From: Candidatus Avibacteroides excrementipullorum
GTDB lineage: Bacteria > Bacteroidota > Bacteroidia > Bacteroidales > Bacteroidaceae
DNA length: 36,021 nt
Assembly: GCA_018711405.1 (NCBI GenBank)
Contig: DVIH01000004.1
Span: 1-36,021 of the forward strand
Reading direction: 5' to 3'
The position numbers and the translations under genes were made by a program. Below are positions 8,588 through 17,697 of this stretch, piece after piece. Position 1 is the first letter of the stretch. The number at the start of each line of letters is the position of its first letter. The notes below the pieces were generated by a model. That model saw nothing but the letters and a program-made list of their open reading frames with translations, was not told the DNA's origin and did no database searches.

Positions 8588-9916
8588 ATGACAGACACCA
8601 CTTTGTTTCAAGATAAAAAAGCCGTTTACTATACTTTGGGCTGCAAGCTCAACTTCTCGGAGACTTCCACCATAGCCAGAATCTTCAAGGAGTCCGGAAT
8701 AGAAGAAGCCAGAGACGGAGAAAAAGCAGACATCATACTCGTCAATTCATGCTCCGTGACAGACTTGGCCGACAAGAAATGCAGACAGATAATCAGAAGG
8801 CTCCGCCGCAAGCATCCCGATGCGTTTGTCATTGTCACCGGCTGCTACGCACAGCTCTCGCCTGCCGAACTGACCGACATGGAAGGTGTGGATCTGGTGC
8901 TCGGCGCAGAACAGAAAGGCGACATCATGAAATATGTGGAAGACCTGACCAAAAAGCGTCACGGACAATCTTTTACTTCCCGGCTTAAAGACATAAGGAC
9001 ATTCTCCTACTCATGTTCGCGCGGAGACAGGACCAGATATTTCCTGAAAGTGCAGGACGGATGCGACTACTACTGCACTTACTGCACCATCCCCATGGCA
9101 CGGGGCAGAAGCCGAAACGGAGACATAGAAAAGCTCGTTGCCCAAGCCGCAGAAGCAGCGGCGGAAGGGGGTAAAGAGATAGTCATCAGCGGAGTCAACA
9201 TTGGAGACTTCGGAAAAAGCACCGGAGAGAGATTCATAGACCTCATCAAAGCCCTTGATGAAGTGGAAGGCATAGAACGGTACAGGATTTCATCGCTGGA
9301 GCCCGACCTGCTCACAGACGAAATAATAGACTTTGTGGCAAGCTCCAGGAAATTCATGCCGCATTTCCACATCCCCTTGCAGTCGGGATGCGATGAAGTG
9401 CTGAAACTCATGCACCGCAGATATGACACGATGCTGTTTGCCGACAAGGTGGAAAAGATAAAACACGCCATGCCCGATGCATTCATAGGAGTGGACGTGA
9501 TAGTGGGCACACGAGGCGAAACGGATGAATATTTTGAAAAAGCATACGAATTCATAAAAGGCACCGATGTGACGCAGCTGCACGTGTTCAGCTATTCGGA
9601 ACGACCCGGCACTATGGCGCTGAAAATCCCTCACATCGTGCCGCAGGAGATAAAACACGAACGCAGCAGACGCCTGCTCGAACTCTCGGAAGAAAAACGC
9701 ACGGCATTCTACAGCCGGCACATCGGACACGAAGCCAAAGTACTGCTCGAACATACCCGCAGAGCAAAAATCATGCACGGCTTTACCGACAATTACATCA
9801 GGATAGAATTGCCGGCGGTGAAAGGGCTGGACAACACAATAGCAAAGGTCCGCCTGCTCGATTTCAACGAAGACCGTACGGCACTGAAAGCAGAACTGAC
9901 AGGACAAACACGATAG
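8588..9916 (+). CDS. mtaB: tRNA t6A37 methylthiotransferase (radical SAM)
   Basis: 442 residues. It converts N6-threonylcarbamoyladenosine at tRNA position 37 to the 2-methylthio form, using SAM and two iron-sulfur clusters. The N-terminal MTTase domain carries the three auxiliary-cluster cysteines (TLGCKLN, NSCSVTD, TGCYAQL). The radical-SAM site is CDYYCTYCTIPMARGRSR, with the CxxxCxxC triad near residue 155. A C-terminal TRAM-type domain for RNA binding covers about the last 65 residues (EAKVLLEHTRRAK...LKAELTG). The LGCKLN motif and overall length favour MtaB over MiaB or RimO. The glycosyltransferase gene begins 2 nt after its stop, so the genes should be co-transcribed. Confidence 0.93.
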   Translation: MTDTTLFQDKKAVYYTLGCKLNFSETSTIARIFKESGIEEARDGEKADIILVNSCSVTDLADKKCRQIIRRLRRKHPDAFVIVTGCYAQLSPAELTDMEGVDLVLGAEQKGDIMKYVEDLTKKRHGQSFTSRLKDIRTFSYSCSRGDRTRYFLKVQDGCDYYCTYCTIPMARGRSRNGDIEKLVAQAAEAAAEGGKEIVISGVNIGDFGKSTGERFIDLIKALDEVEGIERYRISSLEPDLLTDEIIDFVASSRKFMPHFHIPLQSGCDEVLKLMHRRYDTMLFADKVEKIKHAMPDAFIGVDVIVGTRGETDEYFEKAYEFIKGTDVTQLHVFSYSERPGTMALKIPHIVPQEIKHERSRRLLELSEEKRTAFYSRHIGHEAKVLLEHTRRAKIMHGFTDNYIRIELPAVKGLDNTIAKVRLLDFNEDRTALKAELTGQTR

Positions 9917-9918
9917 CA

Positions 9919-10971
9919 ATGCCGACAAAAGCTAAAGTCATAACAGCCATACTCAACTGGAACGGCAGCAAAATGCTGCAAAAATTCCTCCCGTCGGTAG
10001 TGAAATACTCCACAGGAGAAGACAGAGCCGTAGCAGTCATAGACAATTGTTCGGACGATGACTCCGTAGATGTCTTAAAGGCGCAATTCCCCGAAGTGGG
10101 AATCATAACCTTAGACCGCAATTACGGGTTTGCCGAAGGATACAACAGAGGCCTGGAGCAACTCGATGCCGAATACTTCGTGCTGCTCAACTCCGATGTG
10201 GAAGTGACCGAAGGATGGATGGACAGCATCATAAGACTGATGGACAGCAACCGCGACATTGCGGCGGCACAGCCCAAACTGATGAGCGAAAAGGCCAAAG
10301 ACACATTTGAATATTCCGGCGCATGCGGCGGATACATAGACCGCCTCGGCTATCCGTTCTGTCGCGGACGCATATTCGGCACGTTGGAAAAAGACAAAGG
10401 CCAATATGACACCACTGCCGAAATATTCTGGGCATCGGGCGCGGCAATGTTCGTCAGAGCAGACGTATACAGGAAAGCAGGCGGACTGGACAAACGCTTC
10501 TTCGCACACATGGAAGAGATAGACCTGTGCTGGAGGATAAAAAACATGGGCTACCGCATAGTATGCGTGCCGACGAGCAAAGTGTACCACGTGGGAGGCG
10601 CCACACTCGACAAGAGCAACCCGCTGAAAACATACCTCAACTTCAGAAACAACCTCTACATGCTCTACAAAAACCTGCCCGACAATAGGCTCGCAACCGT
10701 AATGGCAGCGAGGATGTGGCTCGACCTGACGGCAGCGGCCATGTTCATGATGAAAGGACTACGCAAAGACGCAGCAGCCGTAATAAAGGCCGGAAGAGAC
10801 TTCAGACGCATGAAAAAAGAACTGCAAGCCGACAGGCAGGCATTGCCGCATCGCGACACAGACACGCTCACGGGGATGAGCCGCATCAGCATCATCGCAC
10901 AATATCACCTCAAAGGCAGGAAAACATTCTCATCGCTGCCGATGGAACCGACAAATATCCGAACAAGATGA
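9919..10971 (+). CDS. Glycosyltransferase family 2 (rhamnosyltransferase-like)
   Basis: 350 residues, GT-A fold. AILNWNGSKMLQKFLPSV and VIDNCSDDDSVDVL form the nucleotide-sugar binding N-terminus. LLNSDVEVTEGW provides the metal-binding DxD-like motif. FWASGAAMFVRADVYRKAGG and FFAHMEEIDLCWRIKNMGYR hold the acceptor-site region with the catalytic-base ED-like pair (EEIDLCWR), a pattern seen in GT2 enzymes annotated as rhamnosyl- or glycan-extending transferases. The last 100 residues form a basic, hydrophobic tail that may associate with the membrane. It probably adds a sugar to a surface glycan or lipopolysaccharide; donor and acceptor cannot be told. It lies between mtaB (2-nt gap) and folB (ATGA overlap). 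Confidence 0.88.
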   Translation: MPTKAKVITAILNWNGSKMLQKFLPSVVKYSTGEDRAVAVIDNCSDDDSVDVLKAQFPEVGIITLDRNYGFAEGYNRGLEQLDAEYFVLLNSDVEVTEGWMDSIIRLMDSNRDIAAAQPKLMSEKAKDTFEYSGACGGYIDRLGYPFCRGRIFGTLEKDKGQYDTTAEIFWASGAAMFVRADVYRKAGGLDKRFFAHMEEIDLCWRIKNMGYRIVCVPTSKVYHVGGATLDKSNPLKTYLNFRNNLYMLYKNLPDNRLATVMAARMWLDLTAAAMFMMKGLRKDAAAVIKAGRDFRRMKKELQADRQALPHRDTDTLTGMSRISIIAQYHLKGRKTFSSLPMEPTNIRTR

Positions 10972-11339
10972 AACAAAGAAAAATGAGCATACACCTGTGC
11001 GGCATGAAATTCTATGCCTATCACGGAGTGGAGAGACAGGAACGCACAGTGGGCAACACTTTCATCGTAGACCTGGAACTGGATTGCGACTTCAGCCAGG
11101 CATCATCTACCGATGACCTGAGCGGCACAGTGAACTATGCCTCAGTTCACCAAGCAGTAAAAGAAGAGATGGAAAAGCCTTCGCTACTCCTCGAACACGT
11201 ATCGGCACGGATATGCAAAAGACTGTTAGATGAATTTCCGCTGATAGATACAGTCAGAATAAGACTGTCGAAAACAAACCCTCCAATGGGTGCCGACATA
11301 GCATCGTGCGGCGTCGGCATGGAGTGCAGCAGAGAGTAA
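10968..11339 (+). CDS. folB: Dihydroneopterin aldolase
   Basis: 123 residues, the usual size. It cleaves 7,8-dihydroneopterin to 6-hydroxymethyl-7,8-dihydropterin and glycolaldehyde in folate synthesis. Family landmarks are MKFYAYHGVERQER with the conserved Glu, NYASVH with the active-site Tyr, LLEHVSARICKRLL, and RIRLSKTNPPMGAD with the catalytic Lys. The ATG at 10968 overlaps the glycosyltransferase stop as ATGA, suggesting translational coupling; ATG 10983 (MSIHLCGMKFY) is an alternative start. Another folate gene, folE, lies elsewhere in this window (17887-18474) and is not linked. A repeat array begins 7 bp after the stop. Confidence 0.93.
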   Translation: MKQRKMSIHLCGMKFYAYHGVERQERTVGNTFIVDLELDCDFSQASSTDDLSGTVNYASVHQAVKEEMEKPSLLLEHVSARICKRLLDEFPLIDTVRIRLSKTNPPMGADIASCGVGMECSRE

Positions 11340-11345
11340 AAAAAG

Positions 11346-11433
11346 ACCGAGCCGATACCCGCCCGACACCGAGCCGATCCCGGTCAAAGATGTACGCCAT
11401 CTTCACCCGGTACCGAGCCGATCGTTCACAACG
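11346..11433. repeat. 22-bp-period intergenic array, locus II (4 units)
   Basis: Units start at 11346, 11368, 11390 and 11412, with cores ACCGAGCCGAT, ACCGAGCCGAT, ATGTACGCCAT and ACCGAGCCGAT. The last unit's linker enters the 3' end of the helicase gene (stop at 11426-11428), so only about 11412-11423 of it is clearly conserved. The array occupies the whole gap between the convergent folB and helicase genes. The second unit ends in CCGGTCAAAG, a variant shared with locus III (CCGGACAAAG). Confidence 0.85.
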
Positions 11434-13564
11434 ACTTCCGGTATCCGTCTATTATGTCAAGAATGGCATCGCCGTACTTGTCCACAGTCACCTTGCCTAT
11501 GTATGGCACCCGAAGCATCCCGGCAAGGTCTTGCGGCATCAGATTGGCTATGCCAACGAGAGCTTTCTGCTGCAAGACTGCATAGGCAGGCAGGTTGCGT
11601 TTCCGGGCTTCAGCGTTACGCCAAGCCCTGAGCATGTCATACAGCACCGGATTAAGCACGTCGGAAAGCGTCACCTCAGACTTGGCTTCGTCTTTGCCTG
11701 AATGCGTTTTACGCTTTTTCCCGCCCTGCCCGGTTTCTTTGAAACAGGCCGTCTTCAAGCGCAAAAAGCCCACGACATCAAATCCGAACCTGCAAGCATC
11801 CAACGTCTTGAGACGCATGGCCAGCTCGCTCTCCAGTTCCGCCCTGTCTGTCCTGAACCTTTCCGCCAGTTTCTTGTCATCGAAAGACACAGCATCGCAA
11901 CCCGAAAGAAACGGGAGCACGGTCTCCGTCAGCCCCGATATGAAATATCCGGCTCCGGCCATGACCTTGCCGCTGATGAAACTGTCTTCCGGCAAGTCCG
12001 CCCCCGCTGCATAGCGGGCGGATATCACGCCCTTCAGTTTCAAGGAGACATCATATACTTTAGCCTCAAACGATCTGTATCTGTCGTCCGTTTCGCGGAC
12101 AAAACGCGGATAGGCCTTTGACAGATGCATGGCTATAGCCTCGTTCATGCGGCGGAAATGATGCCCGATGGCAGAGAAGTCAAACTGCTCGCACAGCATT
12201 TCATAATAATATTGCCGCCTGATACTTTCCATCTGCTCATCCGACAGCGAGTTTGCATCCACCTCTTCGGAGAAACGCTCCACGCTTTCATCGTTTTTAA
12301 TCACGCCTCTGCTTATGGGAGCATCGAGTATGATGCCCTCCAGCGTGCGGCACCGGCTCAGAGCCACATACACTTGCCCGTGCTCAAAAGCTCCAGACAC
12401 GTTTATTATGGCCTTGTCGAACGTCAGCCCCTGACTTTTGTGTACTGTCACAGCCCAAGCCGGTTTCAACGGATATTGTTTGAAATATCCGTCATCCACC
12501 GAGTCTATTGCCCCGCTCTCCTCGTTCCATTCATAGCTCGAATGCGTCCATTTCTCTTTCGGCACCGGAAAGGCTTCAGCGTCTTCCCGTCCTTTCACCA
12601 TTATGAAGTCATCGCCTATGTCGGTAATCTTCACTATTTTTCCGTTGTAATACAGCCGCGCTTCGGAATTGTCGTTTTTCAGGAGCATCACCTGCGCGCC
12701 TTTTTTCAGGCTGAGCAGTTCGTCAGCCGGATAGGACGATGGGGGGAAATTGCCGGAGATCTCTGCCGGAAAAGTATAAGTGTCCGATTTGAGCTGCATC
12801 ATTTTCTCACGGTTCACGATGTCGGCCTGGCGGTTGTGTGTCATGAGCCTTATGCAGTCTTCCGAATCATCGGGGACATAATGTGGGACATATCTGGAGT
12901 TCAACAATGCGATATCATCATCGTTCACCCTGCCGGAACGGATATTGTTAAGCATGGAAATGAACCGCTCATCTTCCTGACGGTATATCTTTTTCAGCTC
13001 TACTGTGACAAATCCTGCTTTCTTCAATTCATGGCTTTCAAAGAAATAATTCCTGCCATAATACTGTCTCAGTATCTCCCATTCATCCCTTGCCATGATA
13101 GGAGGCAGTTGCTGCAAGTCGCCTATGAGCAACAATTGCAACCCTCCAAACGGGCGGCTGTCTTTCCTCAGCATCTTCAATACGAACGACACCCTGTCGA
13201 GTGTGTCGGCCCTGAGCATACTCACCTCGTCTATGACAAGCAGGTCGAGAGCATTTACAAGACGCTTTTTCTGTTTTGAAAACTTGTACAGTTCTTTTTT
13301 ATGGTCAGCCTTTTCATCGGGCACGAAAGGAGACAGAGGCAATTGCAGGAAAGAATGCAGCGTGACCCCGCCGGCATTGACTGCCGCCACACCAGTAGAA
13401 GCCGTCACTATGAGATTTTTGGCGGATACTTGTTGCAACTGCCGCAGAAAAGTGGTCTTTCCCGTCCCGGCCTTACCCGTCAGGAATACGTTCGTCCCCG
13501 TCTCTTCCACAAGAGAAAAAGCATTACGCTGCTGCCTCTCAAGAAACACATCGCCCGATGACAT
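11426..13564 (-). CDS. PIF1/RecD-like superfamily 1 helicase with C-terminal HRDC domain
   Basis: 712 residues. Walker A is FLTGKAGTGKTTFLRQL (about 29-45). Walker B is LVIDEVSMLRADTLD. QLLLIGDLQQLPP is motif III, and AVTVHKSQGLTFDKAI plus YVALSRCRTLEGI are the SF1 motifs V and VI. This is the PIF1/RecD branch of 5'-3' DNA helicases. The last 75 residues (LYDMLRAWRNAEARKRNLPAYAVL ... GKVTVDKYGDAIL, written here in part) match the HRDC domain of RecQ-type helicases, which binds DNA. Role inferred: unwinding of replication or repair intermediates. It follows the ybaK-like gene by 12 bp in an operon with uvrA, which agrees with a genome-maintenance job. The last repeat unit of locus II overlaps its stop. 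Confidence 0.9.
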   Translation of the reverse strand: MSSGDVFLERQQRNAFSLVEETGTNVFLTGKAGTGKTTFLRQLQQVSAKNLIVTASTGVAAVNAGGVTLHSFLQLPLSPFVPDEKADHKKELYKFSKQKKRLVNALDLLVIDEVSMLRADTLDRVSFVLKMLRKDSRPFGGLQLLLIGDLQQLPPIMARDEWEILRQYYGRNYFFESHELKKAGFVTVELKKIYRQEDERFISMLNNIRSGRVNDDDIALLNSRYVPHYVPDDSEDCIRLMTHNRQADIVNREKMMQLKSDTYTFPAEISGNFPPSSYPADELLSLKKGAQVMLLKNDNSEARLYYNGKIVKITDIGDDFIMVKGREDAEAFPVPKEKWTHSSYEWNEESGAIDSVDDGYFKQYPLKPAWAVTVHKSQGLTFDKAIINVSGAFEHGQVYVALSRCRTLEGIILDAPISRGVIKNDESVERFSEEVDANSLSDEQMESIRRQYYYEMLCEQFDFSAIGHHFRRMNEAIAMHLSKAYPRFVRETDDRYRSFEAKVYDVSLKLKGVISARYAAGADLPEDSFISGKVMAGAGYFISGLTETVLPFLSGCDAVSFDDKKLAERFRTDRAELESELAMRLKTLDACRFGFDVVGFLRLKTACFKETGQGGKKRKTHSGKDEAKSEVTLSDVLNPVLYDMLRAWRNAEARKRNLPAYAVLQQKALVGIANLMPQDLAGMLRVPYIGKVTVDKYGDAILDIIDGYRKSL

Positions 13565-13576
13565 CAGTCTCCGCTT

Positions 13577-14050
13577 TTAGAACAGTTTGCACACAGTGGC
13601 TTTGACCTCTTTTATCAGTTCCGCAGGAGAGACTTTGAGTTGCAGCCCCCTCTGCCCCGCACTGACATATATATAAGGATAGTCCAAAGCCGTTTCATGG
13701 ATATATGTGGGATAAAGTTTCTTCATTCCTACCGGCGAACAGGCTCCCCTGATATACCCGGCCACCGACAACAGGTCTTTCATCGGAATCATAGAACAAC
13801 TCTTATTGCCCGAAACCTTTGCTGCCATCTTCAAATCCACCTCCTTGTCACCCGGAATGACCGAGACGAAATATCCGGTCTTGTCACCGTGCATTACAAG
13901 GGTCTTGAACACCATATCAATCGGTTCGTGCAACTGTGCTGCCACATGCACGGCACTCAAATCGTTCTCATCTACGACATAAGGGATAAGCTCATATTTT
14001 ATCCCGGCCTTGTCAAGCAACCTTGCCGCGTTTGTCTTGTTCACTTTCAT
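13577..14050 (-). CDS. ybaK: YbaK/EbsC-family aminoacyl-tRNA deacylase (Cys-tRNA(Pro) type)
   Basis: 157 residues, a whole single-domain trans-editing protein. Landmarks are TNAARLLDKAGIKYELIPY at the N-terminus, MVFKTLVMHGD with the conserved Lys, the GxxSP-type loop YIRGACSPVGMKKLYPTYI, and VSAGQRGLQLKVSPAELI. YbaK proteins remove cysteine wrongly loaded on tRNA(Pro). The assignment to YbaK rather than ProX or another INS-superfamily member rests on GACSPVG and size. The start ATG overlaps the uvrA stop (ATGA), so translation is probably coupled. Confidence 0.9.
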   Translation of the reverse strand: MKVNKTNAARLLDKAGIKYELIPYVVDENDLSAVHVAAQLHEPIDMVFKTLVMHGDKTGYFVSVIPGDKEVDLKMAAKVSGNKSCSMIPMKDLLSVAGYIRGACSPVGMKKLYPTYIHETALDYPYIYVSAGQRGLQLKVSPAELIKEVKATVCKLF

Positions 14051-16881
14051 TTATCTTCAAATTCTCCTTTCAAAAACTTGGCTGTATAGCCCGAATCGGT
14101 ACATATCATTTCTTCAGGAGTTCCGGCAAAGACCACACGGCCTCCGCCTGTTCCGCCTTCAGGACCTATGTCTATGATGTAATCGGCGCATTTTATCACA
14201 TCCATGTTGTGCTCTATGACTATGACCGTGTTGCCTTTGTCGACCAATCGGTTCAATACGCCAAGCAATACTCTTATATCCTCGAAATGCAGACCTGTGG
14301 TCGGTTCGTCAAGTATAAACACAGTCTTGCCTGTATCCCTTTTTGACAATTCCGTAGCGAGCTTGACTCTCTGGCTTTCTCCTCCGGAAAGCGTGGTGGA
14401 CGATTGTCCCAACCTGATATAACCCAGCCCCACATCCTGCAAGACTTTAAGTTTGTCCACAATCTGCGGCACATTGGCAAAAAAGTCGACTGCCATGTTT
14501 ATAGTCATGTCGAGTACATCGGCAATGCTTTTACCTTTGTATCTCACCTCCAGAGTCTCCCTGTTATACCGTTTGCCATGACACACTTCGCACGGCACAT
14601 ACACGTCCGGCAGGAAATTCATCTCTATGGTCTTGTATCCGTTGCCGGAACATGCCTCGCAACGTCCGCCCGACACATTAAAAGAAAAGCGTCCCGGCTT
14701 ATATCCTCGCATCTTGGCTTCTGGCAACTCCACAAACAGTTTTCTTATCTCCGAAAAGATGCCTGTATAAGTCACCGGATTGGAACGCGGCGTACGCCCT
14801 ATGGGCGACTGGTCTACATTCACTACCTTATCCACATTTTCCAGCCCTTCCACACGGCTGTATGGCATAGGCTCTTTCAGCGAATGGTAAATCTTCTGCG
14901 ACAGTATGGGTTGCAGGGTCTCATTGACCAATGTGGATTTGCCGCTGCCCGACACTCCGGTCACGCAGATGAATTTGCCCAACGGGAACTCCACATCAAT
15001 GCTTTTCAGATTATTGCCCGATGCGCCGAATATCTTCACAGACTTCCCGTTGCCCGGTCTCCTGCTGTGGGGGATGGCTATCTTCATCGCCCCATTCAGA
15101 TAGCGCGATGTCAATGTGTCGCTCCTGAGCATTTCATCAGGTGTCCCCGCAAAGACCACTTCGCCGCCCAAGCGTCCGGCTTTAGGCCCCATGTCTATCA
15201 CATAATCGGCGGCAAGCATCATGTCTTTGTCGTGTTCCACCACTATCACCGTATTGCCATCATCGCGCAACTTCTTCAGCGAATCTATCAACTTCATATT
15301 GTCGCGCTGATGGAGGCCTATGCTCGGTTCGTCGAGGATGTAAAGCACGTTCACAAGCTGTGCACCAATCTGCGTGGCAAGCCTTATGCGCTGGCTTTCA
15401 CCGCCCGACAGGGTCATGGATTTCCTGCTGAGCGACAAATAGTCAAGCCCCACATCGACAAGGAATCCGAGCCTTTTTCTTATCTCTTTCAGTATCTCTT
15501 CGGATATTCTCCATTGCCTTTCTGTCAAACGCTCCCTGATATGCCCAGTCCAGTCATAAAGGGACGCTATGTCCATGCACGAGAGTTCATATATGTTTCT
15601 GCCGTCTATCCTGTAAGACAACGCCTCTTCATTCAGACCTGACCCGTGACATTCCGGGCATACATCTTCTATGGAAAACTGTTCCGCCCACTTCCTGGCC
15701 GAAGCCGAAGCCTCCGTCTCCTGCTGCATGAGTATGTATTTGGCAAGGCCTTCATATTCGGTGAAGTAATCAGAGGAACTGTGTATGACAGTGCTTTTGA
15801 GCTTGATCCTTTCTTCAGAACCGTAGATAATACTGTTTATGAGGTCTTCGTCAAAATCTTCTATCGGGTCCTTTATGTCATGTTCGTATTTTTCCAGCAG
15901 TGCCCCTATCTGCCAGAATATCATCACATTTCTGTATTTGCCAAGCGGAGCTATGCCGCCTTCGTAGATTGACAGTTTCCTGTCGGGAATCACCTTGTCA
16001 ATGTCTATGCGGCTCACCATGCCCAAACCTTTGCACTTGTGACAGGCTCCTATGGGAGAATTGAAAGAGAAGTTATGCGGTGCAGGGTCGCGGTATGCGA
16101 TGCCGGTCACCGGACACATCAACTTGTTGCTGTAATGCCTCGCTTCATCTTTCTCCACATCGTATATCATAATCATGCCGTCACCGCGCTCCATTGCAGT
16201 CGAGACACTTTGTTTGAGACGTGAATTGTCTTCCCTGACGACCATCTTGTCTATTATGATTTCTATATTGTGGTTCTTATACCTGTCGAGCTTCATGCCA
16301 TGATATATCTCGGTTATTTTGCCATCCACACGCACGCTGAGATAGCCTTTCTTCCTGATCTGCTCGAACAGCTCCTTGTAATGTCCTTTCCTTGCACGCA
16401 CCACCGGCGCCAACACGTATATCTTGCGTCCGAAATACTCCTCGTGTATCATGGAGATGATTTTCTCTTCGGTGTATCTCACCATCTTTTCTCCCGAAAG
16501 GTAGGAATACGCATCGGCTGCACGGGCGTAGAGCAGACGCAGAAAGTCATATATCTCGGTCACCGTGCCCACTGTGGAGCGCGGATTCCTGTTGGTAGTC
16601 TTCTGCTCTATGGATATGACAGGGCTGAGGCCGCTTATCTTGTCCACATCGGGACGCTCCAGATTGCCGAGAAAGTTGCGCGCATAGGCCGAGAAAGTCT
16701 CGATGTATCTCCTCTGCCCTTCTGCAAATATGGTGTCGAACGCGAGCGATGATTTGCCGCTACCGCTAAGGCCTGTAATCACCGTCAACGAATCGCGCGG
16801 GATGGTCACATCTATGTTTTTGAGGTTGTGAACCCTCGCGCCAAGCACGTCTATCCTGTTTTCAAACCTGTCCTCACTCAT
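14047..16881 (-). CDS. uvrA: Excinuclease ABC subunit A
   Basis: 944 residues, full length. UvrA is the damage-recognition ATPase of nucleotide excision repair and loads UvrB at lesions. Both ABC modules are complete: Walker [21 protein letters not shown] and [15 protein letters not shown], signatures [12 protein letters not shown] and [12 protein letters not shown], and the TVIVVEHD / TVIVIEHN switch regions. Zinc modules are CPECHGSGL in the first half and CEACSGNG ... [10 protein letters not shown] in the second. The first half of the N-terminal module reads CPVT where E. coli has CxxC, while its partner CHKCKGLG is intact. The gene overlaps the upstream T9SS cargo gene by 8 bp and ybaK by 4 bp. 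No LexA-type operator was recognised. Confidence 0.96.
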   Translation of the reverse strand: MSEDRFENRIDVLGARVHNLKNIDVTIPRDSLTVITGLSGSGKSSLAFDTIFAEGQRRYIETFSAYARNFLGNLERPDVDKISGLSPVISIEQKTTNRNPRSTVGTVTEIYDFLRLLYARAADAYSYLSGEKMVRYTEEKIISMIHEEYFGRKIYVLAPVVRARKGHYKELFEQIRKKGYLSVRVDGKITEIYHGMKLDRYKNHNIEIIIDKMVVREDNSRLKQSVSTAMERGDGMIMIYDVEKDEARHYSNKLMCPVTGIAYRDPAPHNFSFNSPIGACHKCKGLGMVSRIDIDKVIPDRKLSIYEGGIAPLGKYRNVMIFWQIGALLEKYEHDIKDPIEDFDEDLINSIIYGSEERIKLKSTVIHSSSDYFTEYEGLAKYILMQQETEASASARKWAEQFSIEDVCPECHGSGLNEEALSYRIDGRNIYELSCMDIASLYDWTGHIRERLTERQWRISEEILKEIRKRLGFLVDVGLDYLSLSRKSMTLSGGESQRIRLATQIGAQLVNVLYILDEPSIGLHQRDNMKLIDSLKKLRDDGNTVIVVEHDKDMMLAADYVIDMGPKAGRLGGEVVFAGTPDEMLRSDTLTSRYLNGAMKIAIPHSRRPGNGKSVKIFGASGNNLKSIDVEFPLGKFICVTGVSGSGKSTLVNETLQPILSQKIYHSLKEPMPYSRVEGLENVDKVVNVDQSPIGRTPRSNPVTYTGIFSEIRKLFVELPEAKMRGYKPGRFSFNVSGGRCEACSGNGYKTIEMNFLPDVYVPCEVCHGKRYNRETLEVRYKGKSIADVLDMTINMAVDFFANVPQIVDKLKVLQDVGLGYIRLGQSSTTLSGGESQRVKLATELSKRDTGKTVFILDEPTTGLHFEDIRVLLGVLNRLVDKGNTVIVIEHNMDVIKCADYIIDIGPEGGTGGGRVVFAGTPEEMICTDSGYTAKFLKGEFEDK

Positions 16882-17602
16882 TGCCGCCCGATAAAGTTCC
16901 GTTAGTTCCCCTTAGTATGTTTATGTCTTTCCGCTTGGTATATTCCACTCCGTCAGAGCCTACGGCCTTGACCATGATGAAATACACTCCGTCTTTCACC
17001 TGCTTGCCGTGATAGGTGCCGTCCCAGCCTTCATCCACGTTGGAGAGATCCATGTGATAAATCTGCTGCCCCCAACGGTTGAATATATAGGCATCGAGGC
17101 TGATGATGGATTCGTAGGTTATCTTGTACACATCGTTTATGCCGTCTCCATTGGGAGAAAATGCGTTGGGCATCTCCAGCTTCGACTCGCTCACCGTGAC
17201 CGAAAACGGGGAACTCTCGTAAGTAAGTTCCGACTCCGAATCGGTTATTATGACTCTGACATACAATGTGCCTGCTTCCACGAAATCGAGTTCCGTCTCC
17301 TCATCGAAACGTGTCAGTTCCAAAGCTTCCATGTCGGAAAACCTCGACACCTGCCACTCGAAGCGCAATGCGGACGATGGTTCGGCCACTCCTGCATTGA
17401 AACGTATCACTATGGGTGCGGATCCGGTGAATGCCTCCCCCTCGTAGATGGTATCGGGTTCGGAAAATATCTCGTTGTTTTCCTCCAAAATGACTCCATA
17501 CGGCTGGAACACAAAGTCCTGAGCCTGCACATGCAGCGACACCACCGCCAGCAAGACGGCTGCCGACAGCCGTCTGAATATCCATGCACTAACATTCCTC
17601 AT
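16874..17602 (-). CDS. Secreted protein with T9SS type B sorting domain (gliding-motility-associated C-terminal domain)
   Basis: 242 residues from ATG 17602. MRNVSAWIFRRLSAAVLLAV...VQAQ is a Sec signal peptide. A beta-rich Ig/PKD-like region (about 30-150) is followed by the type B sorting domain: MPNAFSPNGDGINDVYKI, AYIFNRWGQQIYH, WDGTYHGKQVKDGVYFIMV. This domain targets cargo to the type IX secretion system. A longer frame beginning at TTG 17647 is not used because the -7 box covers that point. It is the first gene of an operon with uvrA, overlapping it by 8 bp; a functional link to repair is not obvious, and co-transcription may be incidental. What the protein binds is unknown. Confidence 0.88.
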   Translation of the reverse strand: MRNVSAWIFRRLSAAVLLAVVSLHVQAQDFVFQPYGVILEENNEIFSEPDTIYEGEAFTGSAPIVIRFNAGVAEPSSALRFEWQVSRFSDMEALELTRFDEETELDFVEAGTLYVRVIITDSESELTYESSPFSVTVSESKLEMPNAFSPNGDGINDVYKITYESIISLDAYIFNRWGQQIYHMDLSNVDEGWDGTYHGKQVKDGVYFIMVKAVGSDGVEYTKRKDINILRGTNGTLSGGNE

Positions 17603-17636
17603 AACAAAAACATTTATAAAAGTCAATATGTCCCCA

Positions 17637-17644
17637 CAAAGGTA
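17637..17644 (-). promoter_or_regulatory. -7 promoter element of the T9SS cargo-uvrA operon
   Basis: TACCTTTG on the minus strand, 34 bp before ATG 17602. No TTTG at suitable spacing is seen; the repeat array of locus III begins 53 bp upstream of the box. Confidence 0.55.
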
Positions 17645-17697
17645 CAAATTTCAGATATAACAGCATATACAGCCGGCTGTCATTATAGCAAATAAAG

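Noticed and set aside
11426..13564. Helicase as part of a defence island
   Set aside because: The neighbours are housekeeping genes (uvrA, ybaK-like, folB). There is no nuclease, toxin or other defence gene nearby, and the architecture is a common PIF1-like type.
12125..15642. Long plus-strand frames opposite the helicase (12125-13279) and uvrA (14404-15642)
   Set aside because: Both are antisense to conserved enzymes and are rich in His, Arg and Tyr, a typical shadow pattern. No signal, domain or promoter supports them.
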